Positions 16,919-25,176 of a stretch of DNA of 33,124 nucleotides are shown piece by piece. The stretch lies in assembly GCA_012522765.1 (NCBI GenBank), contig JAAYJW010000434.1, forward strand, positions 1-33,124, read 5' to 3'. How positions within the stretch are numbered: the stretch's first letter is position 1; each line of letters begins with the position of its first letter. Both the position numbers and the translations under genes were made by a program. The notes under the pieces were generated by a model. That model was given only the letters and a program-made list of their open reading frames with translations, did no database searches and was not told where the DNA came from. The DNA is from a candidate division WS1 bacterium. GTDB taxonomy: Bacteria; Armatimonadota; Zipacnadia; Zipacnadales; UBA5352.

Positions 16919-17674
16919 CTACTTCGCCTCGAGGCGGTAAACCCTGAAGTCATCCACGAACTCGTGATTGCGCGTTGTGCGCAGGCCAAAGTAGCCGCTG
17001 TCATACGGCTCGGGGTCCTGCAACTCGAAGATGATCTCCCCATCGCGTATGAACTGCACCAGCCCGTTGAAGTAGACGAGTTGGAAGACATAGGTGTGTG
17101 TCGGGACGATCAGGTAGTGCGGGTTGTCATCGTAGTGATGGATCGGCTCGGGTGGCGGCGCCTCACCGGTGTAGCGGCGGAAGCGGCAGGTGGTGTTGTT
17201 TCCGCCGCCATAGCCGACATAGTATTGCGTCAGCGTTGAGTAGTTGCCGAAGCTGCCGTTGCGCCACTCAGAGCGCGCCCAAAAGTCATCCGGATGCTCG
17301 GGATCGTTCGCCTGCCAGAAGCAGTTGAGGTCGCGGCAGTAGTCGAACTCAGACCCGCCCGCCCATGCCTGCCGCCGGTACTCGATCATCACGTTGCCCT
17401 CAAGCTTCTCCTTGAACCACACGGTCAGTCCCACGCGCGTGGTAAGCTCCATTCGCTCCTCGGTTATCTGCGGCTCGACATCGCCCTCCCAGACCCACTG
17501 CGAGAGGTCGCCGGAGAAGTCGTCGGAATAGAGCGCCTCCCCGACGCGGTAGCGCTGATCGGCGACTGTTTCGTGATCGTATACCGGGTAGGGCTCGCAC
17601 GGGACGAACTCCTGTGCTCCCGCCATTGCAGTCACCACCATTAGCGCGACTGTCATCAGTAGTACGTTCCTCAT
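16919..17674 (-). CDS. Secreted ConA-like/DUF6250- or DUF1961-like protein
   Basis: Signal peptide MRNVLLMTVALMVVTAMAGAQ; DDFSGDLSQWVWEGD, DLNCFWQANDPE, YDSGYFGLRTTRNHEFVDDFRVYRLE beta-sandwich-type motifs. Confidence 0.65.
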   Translation of the reverse strand: MRNVLLMTVALMVVTAMAGAQEFVPCEPYPVYDHETVADQRYRVGEALYSDDFSGDLSQWVWEGDVEPQITEERMELTTRVGLTVWFKEKLEGNVMIEYRRQAWAGGSEFDYCRDLNCFWQANDPEHPDDFWARSEWRNGSFGNYSTLTQYYVGYGGGNNTTCRFRRYTGEAPPPEPIHHYDDNPHYLIVPTHTYVFQLVYFNGLVQFIRDGEIIFELQDPEPYDSGYFGLRTTRNHEFVDDFRVYRLEAK

Positions 17675-17720
17675 GAGTCTCCCCTTTCAGTGCCGGGCCG
17701 CTGCTCTCCTGTCTTCGCTC

Positions 17721-18977
17721 TCACTCGTGGCCGTATGCCGCGGCGATGGCGGAGCGGTGGTCGAACATCTCCTCAATCGGCCCCAGTTGCTTCTCAAGCC
17801 CGCATGGCGGCTCATAGCTGGCATAGTCTTCGCCATGGCAGAAGCCCCTCGCAAGCTCCGCGTAGTAGAGGAAGTTGCGCAGCGGAATGTCGGGCGGGAT
17901 GGCATGATCCACACATGGGATATACCCGCCATACTTGCGCGCCACGCGATAGCGCTCCGCCACCTCCGCACGCAGCCGGCCTCGATCGCGTGCCAGTTCG
18001 CGCTTGTCTATCCCGCCTCGGAGGAAGATCCCCGGCCATCGCTGCAGGAACTCCTCCGGATCGTTACCCGCCGCTATCTCCATCGGGCTGAAGCCGTCGA
18101 GGCAGCCGGGATACATCACCTCGGCAATCTGCCCGCAGTAGCCGTCGCTCTCCATGATGACCGCTGTGACACCCCGTTCCTTGCAGAACTCGTAGAGGGC
18201 GCGGTAGCAGGGCACCATGAACTCGCGCATGTGAGCGGGGGAGAGCATCGCCTGGCCCTTGAACGCCATGTCCTCGCCAAAGTGCATGTAATCAACGTGG
18301 ATGTGCCGCAGCGGCTCATCCAGCAGTTCCATCGTGAACCACGTCCAGTATTCCATCATCTCCCGCACGAGCCGTGGCTGGTCGTAGAGCATCACACACA
18401 GGTTCTCAAAGCCCACCCACTGGCGGGCCATGTAGTAGGGGCCGTAGCTGCGCGCGCTGACGATCCGTTCCGACGCATTCAGCGCCTCCACCTGGTCGCG
18501 CCAGTAGTTCCCCTGCCGCTCGATCCGCCCGTCCGGATCGAGGGTCGGCCTCTCTACAATCTCGCGCGGGATGAGCCGCTCCGGCGCATGAGGATCGAAG
18601 CGCTGCTTGACCTCCTCGAAGTCATTGAGGCTCTTCACAGGATACTCAAGGTAGCGCCGCGTGGCGAAGCCGGTGGTCGGCTGGTTGATGGCATCAACGC
18701 GCGTTATGCCCCAGGCGTCCACCCACTTGCGCAAGTTATCTGTCTCCTCGATGACGCGCTCCTCGAACGGCGGCAGAGGCCCCTGGTAGCACTTGCCGAT
18801 GTTGAGCGACTTCGGCTCCTCGCCGACGAAGTTGGTCCAATCGGCTACCTGTTCCTCATGCAGCCCCTGCTTTCGCCATGCCGCGATGGTCGAAGCCCGC
18901 GGGCCCTGAAACCACACCGGCAGCCGGTCGGGCTCCTCGTGCGCCACGATGCGGCGGAAGCGCTCGCGTTCGGTCAT
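17721..18977 (-). CDS. Uroporphyrinogen decarboxylase (URO-D) superfamily protein
   Basis: [23 protein letters not shown] start, [62 protein letters not shown] typical of UroD-like proteins. Confidence 0.85.
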   Translation of the reverse strand: MTERERFRRIVAHEEPDRLPVWFQGPRASTIAAWRKQGLHEEQVADWTNFVGEEPKSLNIGKCYQGPLPPFEERVIEETDNLRKWVDAWGITRVDAINQPTTGFATRRYLEYPVKSLNDFEEVKQRFDPHAPERLIPREIVERPTLDPDGRIERQGNYWRDQVEALNASERIVSARSYGPYYMARQWVGFENLCVMLYDQPRLVREMMEYWTWFTMELLDEPLRHIHVDYMHFGEDMAFKGQAMLSPAHMREFMVPCYRALYEFCKERGVTAVIMESDGYCGQIAEVMYPGCLDGFSPMEIAAGNDPEEFLQRWPGIFLRGGIDKRELARDRGRLRAEVAERYRVARKYGGYIPCVDHAIPPDIPLRNFLYYAELARGFCHGEDYASYEPPCGLEKQLGPIEEMFDHRSAIAAAYGHE

Positions 18978-19012
18978 GCCTGCCGCTCACCTCGTCGTCG
19001 AATGCCTCGCGG

Positions 19013-21631
19013 TCAGTGCTCTTCAGTGTAGGGCTGGCCGTCTATGCTCACTTCCCCGCCATCCACTATCGCCGCCGCCGTGTTACCCTCGATCTCCCGC
19101 TTGATCACTGCGACCTTTGCATTTGCCGCGATTCCGGCCGCTTCCATGGCCTGCGGACCGCTGAACGAGCACATGACGACATACTCGCTCATCCCGTCCT
19201 GCAGGCGCAGCGCAATCATGCTGTCGGTCATGGCAAGCAGTTCAGCCGTGATCTTCGGCACCTGCTCCGTCGGGTGGGGGACAAGCACAGTGACGAACGT
19301 CTGCGGCGTGGCGCCGGTGCGCGAGTAGACCGCGCAGGGGATAGCACGGTGGTTCTCCCGCGGGACCCAGCCCATCAGCGGGTCCTCCTGCCCCTTTGCG
19401 ATACGCAGCGACAGCCCCTCAGTCAGCAGCGGAACAAGCGTCAGGTTCGGCTCGCCCGGATCGGTGCTGCTGACCGTCAGCCCATCGTCGCCGACCGCGG
19501 CATCCGCCGCATCGAGGTTGAACAGCGCCTCGAACAGATGCTCACCCTCCGCGTCAAGCATCCGGTCTATCACGATGAAGTAGCCGTTGCGGACGAAGAT
19601 CACCGTTCGCTCGTGTGTGCAGGGCATGCGGTCGGGCCCGTAGCCGGTGTCATAGCGCCCCACGCACCAGTCGAAGAGATCATTTGTCGCCCAGACACCC
19701 TCCAGCGGTTCATCGGTAGCGTAGGTAGCCGAAAGCCCTCGGCGGCGCTGCGACATCCCATCCACCATCACGGTGTTATGCGCGGGGGTGTCGAGCACGA
19801 AGCGCCGCCAGTTCGAGCGGTCGTAAGAGTACGTCCCCGCCTCGGTCAGCAGCGGCTTCCCCCAACCCCAGAGGTAGATCCCCAGCGCATCCTCATGCTG
19901 GTGGCCGATGCCGAAGGGGCCGACCTCGAAGGACATGTACCGTGCGTCGGCGTCCCAGCCAGAGCGCATGATCGCCTGCCTGGCCCACGGGAAGAACACG
20001 CTCGTGAAGTCCACGCGCTCGCCCTCGGCGCCGTTCGTCGCCGCCCAGAGGAACTGCGGATCGCCCCAGGTGTCGTATGCCTCCTGCAGATAGCGCGTCA
20101 CGCGCGTCAGTCCCGAATCGTTCAGCGGCGGCAGATAGCCGCCGGGGATCATTGCGCGCAGGTTGTACTCGTACATGCGCTTGAGCTTGCCGAGATACTC
20201 CTCCGGCACTTCGTAGCCATTGCGCACTGCCGGCGCCAGCGCCCGCATGAAGTTGCCCAGCGACACCTGGTGGTAGCCCGTGGATAGCTCCTTCTGCGCG
20301 CCGTCGGGGTATACCTGATCGTCAAGCTCCTGCAGCAGCCGCCCGTATGCCACCTCGCGCCACCGTTCGGCCTCCGTGAACTCCGGGAAGATGCAGCCGA
20401 TGTGCGCGAGGCCATTGCACTCCATCGTCACCCAGTTGCCCTTGTGCTCGGGGTGCTCGACGGTCATGCGAGTGAGCGTCCGCGCGTGCTCGACGAAGGA
20501 CTTGAGGAAGGTCGCATGCGCTTCGGGTGTCATCTGCGGCGCGAACAGGAAGTAGTGATATGCGTCCATCCACGACCCTGCGGTGCGGATGCCCTGCTCG
20601 ATGGTGCGCCATGTTGGCGATTGGTTGGGGCTGCCCAGCACCGGCGCGGGGTTGTCGCGCACCCAGTCGAGCATCTGCGCGACGAACTCCTCGGCGTACT
20701 TGTCATCGCCCGTCGCCCACCACGCGCGCCCGAGGATGCGCCAGTTCTCAAAGCGATTGAGCTGGTAGGTCCACTCCGGCGTGAACTCGGGCTCGTCCTG
20801 CCCGAAGCCGTTGAAGCGCCAGTCTATGTCATCGCCTACATGGGCTTCGCGGCCAAAGCGGTTGAACATGTGCGTCAGCACGTAATCCGCGGCGGTGGTG
20901 TTGTATCCGGCCTCGCGCTTCGTGTCCCATTCGCGTGGATCGAAGCTCCAGGCGGGCTCGCTTCGAGTGCGAAAATGCTCCAGCAGCGCCGCCTTCGCCG
21001 CCTCGTAATCGCCTGCGGCCGCGGCCTCTCGTGCAGGCGCAAGACTCTCGATGTCTTCACCCAGCAGGCCGAAGAACTCCTCGTCGCTCAGGAGCGGCCC
21101 CTCACCGCCCACGTCGTCGCGCAACTCAAGCCTGTCGATGTGAACCACCGCCTCCGGGTGCGGGGTGTTATCCCAGCCAACTGAGGTGAAGCGAACAGAA
21201 TCGACCTGATCCCAGCCGCGCGGGGAGCGCGTGCCGGCGTTACCCTCGATCATCACGCCAAACATTCTCCAGCCGGTGAAGTTCAGCGGCACCTTCACCG
21301 ACCAGTAGTCGGGGCCATCGGTTGCCGGGTTCTCCGAGGAAATGATGCACATGAACGCGGTCGGGACTACGCGCTCGTTGTGCACCCAGAAGCTGAGCGC
21401 GTTCCAACCGGACCAGTCGTGCGGGATCTGCGTACTGCTCACAGCGGGGCGGTCCGGGTGGTTGCTCCAGCGCGCCGAGGTCGCCCCGGAGTGCGCGACA
21501 GCATCATCAAGCTCAAAGCCCTGCCACGCCTCGACCGTATCGAAGTCCTCGAAGACAAGGTTCTCAGCCCCGACGGAGGTGAGCGGAAGGAGGATCGTGA
21601 TCACAGTTACGTGTACCAGCAATCGTCTCAT
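19013..21631 (-). CDS. Secreted heparinase II/III-like protein
   Basis: 872 aa; signal peptide; (alpha/alpha) toroid region (TWRTIEQGIRTAGSWMDAYHYFL, GNWVTMECNGLAHIG) and heparinase II/III C-terminal block (GPFGIGHQHEDALGIYLWGWGKPLLTEAGTYSYDRS, DTPAHNTVMVDG). Confidence 0.85.
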   Translation of the reverse strand: MRRLLVHVTVITILLPLTSVGAENLVFEDFDTVEAWQGFELDDAVAHSGATSARWSNHPDRPAVSSTQIPHDWSGWNALSFWVHNERVVPTAFMCIISSENPATDGPDYWSVKVPLNFTGWRMFGVMIEGNAGTRSPRGWDQVDSVRFTSVGWDNTPHPEAVVHIDRLELRDDVGGEGPLLSDEEFFGLLGEDIESLAPAREAAAAGDYEAAKAALLEHFRTRSEPAWSFDPREWDTKREAGYNTTAADYVLTHMFNRFGREAHVGDDIDWRFNGFGQDEPEFTPEWTYQLNRFENWRILGRAWWATGDDKYAEEFVAQMLDWVRDNPAPVLGSPNQSPTWRTIEQGIRTAGSWMDAYHYFLFAPQMTPEAHATFLKSFVEHARTLTRMTVEHPEHKGNWVTMECNGLAHIGCIFPEFTEAERWREVAYGRLLQELDDQVYPDGAQKELSTGYHQVSLGNFMRALAPAVRNGYEVPEEYLGKLKRMYEYNLRAMIPGGYLPPLNDSGLTRVTRYLQEAYDTWGDPQFLWAATNGAEGERVDFTSVFFPWARQAIMRSGWDADARYMSFEVGPFGIGHQHEDALGIYLWGWGKPLLTEAGTYSYDRSNWRRFVLDTPAHNTVMVDGMSQRRRGLSATYATDEPLEGVWATNDLFDWCVGRYDTGYGPDRMPCTHERTVIFVRNGYFIVIDRMLDAEGEHLFEALFNLDAADAAVGDDGLTVSSTDPGEPNLTLVPLLTEGLSLRIAKGQEDPLMGWVPRENHRAIPCAVYSRTGATPQTFVTVLVPHPTEQVPKITAELLAMTDSMIALRLQDGMSEYVVMCSFSGPQAMEAAGIAANAKVAVIKREIEGNTAAAIVDGGEVSIDGQPYTEEH

Positions 21632-21671
21632 TCGCTACCTCCGGTAGTGGGTCGGTTGAGGGCCTGCAGAT

Positions 21672-22325
21672 TCAGTCTCGCCTGTACAGGCCTTCGAGCA
21701 TCGCCTCGTCAATGATCCGGCCGAGCATCGCCGCCTGCAGTTCATCGTGGGTGGCGCCTTGCTCGAGCCCCGTACGCTCCGACAGAGCGTAGAGGCGGAA
21801 CTGGTAGCGGTGCGCCTGGCCCGGTGGCGGCGCGGGGCCCATGTAGCCGATCTCGCCGCCGGTGTTTGTCCCCTGCACTACCGTCGGCCCGTCCGGCAGC
21901 CCCTCCGCGGGTAATGCCTCGGGCAGTCCTCCAATGTCTGGACTCATGCCGTAGACAACCCAGTGCGTCCATCCGCCTTCGCGCGGGGCGTCCGGATCAT
22001 GAACGATCAGCGCCAATTCAACCGTGCCCTCAGGCACGGCACTGAAGGCCAGCGGCGGCGAAATGTTCTCGCCATCGGGGGTGTAGCGCGCCGGGATCAC
22101 GTCGCCGTCAGCAAACGCGCCCGAGGTGATTGTCAATTCCACCTGCGGTCCCTCCTCGCCAGGAGCGGGCAACGGCCCGGTGTCGTATGTCTCATCCACC
22201 AGATCGGAGGGTTGGCCGAGCACCTGGGTGCCCTCCGGTTGCCGCTCACATCCAGTACCGACCAGCACCAGCATCGCGGCAATCACCGCGAAAGCTACGT
22301 ACATCGCTCGCGTCGCCATCCCCAT
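21672..22325 (-). CDS. YbhB/YbcL (PEBP, Raf-kinase-inhibitor-like) family protein, probably lipid-anchored
   Basis: LTITSGAFADGDVIPARYTPDGENISPPLAFSAVPEGTVELALIVHDPDAPREGGWTHWVVYGM; N-terminal hydrophobic stretch ending in Cys. Confidence 0.9.
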   Translation of the reverse strand: MGMATRAMYVAFAVIAAMLVLVGTGCERQPEGTQVLGQPSDLVDETYDTGPLPAPGEEGPQVELTITSGAFADGDVIPARYTPDGENISPPLAFSAVPEGTVELALIVHDPDAPREGGWTHWVVYGMSPDIGGLPEALPAEGLPDGPTVVQGTNTGGEIGYMGPAPPPGQAHRYQFRLYALSERTGLEQGATHDELQAAMLGRIIDEAMLEGLYRRD

Positions 22326-22352
22326 ATCCTCCTCATGCGTCAGCGCCCTGGT

Positions 22353-23726
22353 CTACTCAAGCGGACACTGTGCCTGCTTGCACGCCTTCATTGACCCCAG
22401 GAAGTTCTCGACCCGGTCGAAACCGTTGCGCAGAAGAATTGATGCCGCGTTGGATGCACGGTAGCCGGTGCCGCAAAAGGTCACGATAGGGCGCGTATCT
22501 CGGACTTCATCAAGCTTGTCCGCAAGTTCGCCCACGAAAATGTGCTGTGCTCCCTGCAGCATGCCCTTCTCCGCCTCGCCCCTCTTCCGTACATCGAGCA
22601 GCAGGAACTCCTCGTCCTCATCATACCTGCGGTTGATCTCTTCGACGAAGATCTGCGGGATGGTGGCGAAGGGCAGGGCATTGATCGCCCACTCCTCCAT
22701 GCCGCCCTCCAGCCAGCCCTCCACCTTCAGGTAGTCGATGCGCTGCAGTTGCGTCCATGCCTCCTCGAACTGCGCGAGGTTGTATGTCACCGGCGCGATC
22801 GGCACGTCGAAGCCGACCTGATAGCCGATGTACGAAGAGAGCATTGGCAACGTTATGTTCAGGCTGCCCGGTATATGCGCGCCGCCGAACGCCTCCGCCC
22901 CGCGAATGTCGAGCACCAGGCCACCATCCTGCCGGAATTGCTCGACCTCAGGCGCCTTCATCGGCCGCGGAAGCTCACCCACTGCATCGTGCAGCAACTC
23001 CGGACCCTCCTGGTTCGCAGCGTGCATGCGCTCGAAGTACATCGGCATGTGATGGAACTCGCTTGCCTTGTGCTGGACGAACTCGTCGCGGTCGGTCTTC
23101 TGCAGCATCGAGTTATGCCGACGCTCATAGCCGAGCGTGGAGAACGCCCGCGCCGCCATGTTGTCACCGCAGGCCGATCCCGCTCCATGCGCGGGGTAGA
23201 GGATTGTCTGATCGCCCAGCGGCAGGATCTTGTCAAAGAGCGAGTCGTAGAGCAGCCCCGCCACGTGCTCGCGCTGGTCGGGGAAGAAGTCCGTGCGGCC
23301 TACGTCGCCGATGAAGAGCGCATCACCGGTGAAGACGCCGACAGCGTCCTCTTTGCTGAAGTCGGTGTCATACACCGCGACGGAGATGCTGTCGAAGGTA
23401 TGCCCCGGCGTGTGCAAGATATCCAGCCGAAGCTGCCCGAGGTCGAAGCTGTCTCCCTCGGCAACATCGCTACCGTAGCCCCACTCGGTCTGCTCGTGAT
23501 GGTGCACCTCGCAGCCGGTGCGCTCCTGCAGTTCCCGCGAGCCGATGATGTAGTCTTCGTTGCGGTGCGTCTCAAAGACATGCTCGATCGTCATGCCCTC
23601 CTCGCGCGCAATGTCGATGTAGACCTCAACATCGCGGCGAGGATCAACCACAGCGGCGTAGCTGCCACTGCCGATGAAGTATGAAAGGTGTGCCAGGCCC
23701 TTTGACTTGATCTTCTTCAGGATCAT
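22353..23726 (-). CDS. MBL-fold hydrolase fused to two rhodanese domains (persulfide-dioxygenase-like)
   Basis: MBL motifs ETHRNEDY, HTPGHTFDS, FTGDALFIGDVGR, YPAHG; rhodanese 1 (LVLDIRGAEAFGGAHIPGSLNI) without a catalytic Cys; rhodanese 2 with FCGTGYRAS. Confidence 0.9.
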   Translation of the reverse strand: MILKKIKSKGLAHLSYFIGSGSYAAVVDPRRDVEVYIDIAREEGMTIEHVFETHRNEDYIIGSRELQERTGCEVHHHEQTEWGYGSDVAEGDSFDLGQLRLDILHTPGHTFDSISVAVYDTDFSKEDAVGVFTGDALFIGDVGRTDFFPDQREHVAGLLYDSLFDKILPLGDQTILYPAHGAGSACGDNMAARAFSTLGYERRHNSMLQKTDRDEFVQHKASEFHHMPMYFERMHAANQEGPELLHDAVGELPRPMKAPEVEQFRQDGGLVLDIRGAEAFGGAHIPGSLNITLPMLSSYIGYQVGFDVPIAPVTYNLAQFEEAWTQLQRIDYLKVEGWLEGGMEEWAINALPFATIPQIFVEEINRRYDEDEEFLLLDVRKRGEAEKGMLQGAQHIFVGELADKLDEVRDTRPIVTFCGTGYRASNAASILLRNGFDRVENFLGSMKACKQAQCPLE

Positions 23727-23766
23727 TCCTGTATCTCCTCCACCACTTGATCCATCAGACTGTTAG

Positions 23767-25086
23767 CTACACGTGCGGCACGCCGTTGTCCATCGGCCGC
23801 TCCGAGTTGCGCTCGCGCTGCTCCTTCGTCGGGGCATAGTCACCGTAGAGCAGCGGATCGTTGCTCTCGACCATCCAGTTTTGCACCCGCGTGCGCAGCG
23901 TCCACGCGACATCGTCGTACTGCGGCTCGTCTATCACATTCTGCTGCTCCAGCGGGTCGCGCTGGAGGTCGTAAAGCTCCTCTCGCGGCCGGACGCTGCT
24001 GTAGAAGTCCTCTTTCATCGCCTCGCCTGCCGGGGCAACATAGATATCCGCGGGCATGTACACCAGCGGCCCGCGCCCGAAGTTGCGGACGTACTTGTAG
24101 CGGTTGGTGCGCACTGCGCGCATCGGGTTGTACTGGTCGTGCCAGGTCATCTCGCAGAAGATGTCCTCGCGCGGCTCATAGTCCTCTCCATCGAGCAGTT
24201 CGAGAAAGCTGCGACCATCGAGGTGCGGCGGCGTCTGTGCGCCCGCCAGGTCGAGGATCGTCGGCAGCAGGTCGCAGTTGGTCAGAAGCTCACTTTGAAC
24301 GCGCGCGGGCTCGAAATGCCCGGGCCAGCGGACTATCAGCGTGGTCTTGATCCCCGGGTCGTAGCAGGTGCCCTTGGCGCGCGGCATCGCAATACCGTGG
24401 TCGGTGGTGAAGATGAACACGGTGTTGTCTGCAAGGCCGCTGTCCTCCAACGCCTGCCGCATCTGCCCGACGGCCTCATCGAGCCGCCAGATCAGCCCGT
24501 GCAGCCCCGCCAGGTCCTCGCGGATGCCCGGCCGATCCGGGAGGTAGGGGAGAGGCTGCAGCGTATCGGGGTTGTCGCGATCGTATCCCTCGCACTCATA
24601 GGGCCGGTGCGGCTCTGTGATGCCGCAGGAGACGAAGAACGGTTGCCCATCCTGCGCCTCGCCTTGCAGATAGCTCCCAAGCTCCGATGCCACCGTCAGC
24701 GCGTGGTGGTCGCAGTTGTTGATCGTCTGATAGCCGAGCATCGGGGCCTCGGTGTTCTCATGCTGATGTGCGATCAGCCGCGTCTGATAGCCCGCGCGGT
24801 TGAGGTACATCGGCAGCGTGACCTCGTTCGCGCCAATCCGCCAGCCGAGGTGCGCGAGGCCCACGAGGCCATTGTTGTGCGGATAGCGGCCGGTCATGAT
24901 CGAGCCGCGCGAGGGCGAGCACTGCGCCGCCGTGCAGCAGTAGTTGTCGAAGAGCACGCCCTCCTCAGCCAGCCCGTCAATATTCGGCGTCTCGATCGGC
25001 GCCCCAAGACATCCGACGTACTGACCGAGATCGTGGCAGATGACCTCGATCACGTTCGGGCGCGAGTTGTAGCTTGCCGTAGGCAT
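23767..25086 (-). CDS. Sulfatase with canonical Cys-type motif
   Basis: AAQCSPSRGSIMTGRYPH (CSPSR codons at 24907-24921), IETPNIDGLAEEGVLFDNYCCT, FTTDHGIAMPRAKGTCYDPG. Confidence 0.95.
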   Translation of the reverse strand: MPTASYNSRPNVIEVICHDLGQYVGCLGAPIETPNIDGLAEEGVLFDNYCCTAAQCSPSRGSIMTGRYPHNNGLVGLAHLGWRIGANEVTLPMYLNRAGYQTRLIAHQHENTEAPMLGYQTINNCDHHALTVASELGSYLQGEAQDGQPFFVSCGITEPHRPYECEGYDRDNPDTLQPLPYLPDRPGIREDLAGLHGLIWRLDEAVGQMRQALEDSGLADNTVFIFTTDHGIAMPRAKGTCYDPGIKTTLIVRWPGHFEPARVQSELLTNCDLLPTILDLAGAQTPPHLDGRSFLELLDGEDYEPREDIFCEMTWHDQYNPMRAVRTNRYKYVRNFGRGPLVYMPADIYVAPAGEAMKEDFYSSVRPREELYDLQRDPLEQQNVIDEPQYDDVAWTLRTRVQNWMVESNDPLLYGDYAPTKEQRERNSERPMDNGVPHV

Positions 25087-25176
25087 CGTCGTACCTCCGT
25101 GTTTCTTCGTCCAGTTAATGAGATTCGTCGGTCAGCCATGAAGGCCTGCCGTTTGTGCTTGACGCTGTGCAGGATG

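Noticed and set aside
17673-20287. Long plus-strand ORFs (452 and 469 aa) over the UroD-like and heparinase-like genes
   Set aside because: Antisense shadow ORFs without recognisable motifs; minus-strand products are convincing.
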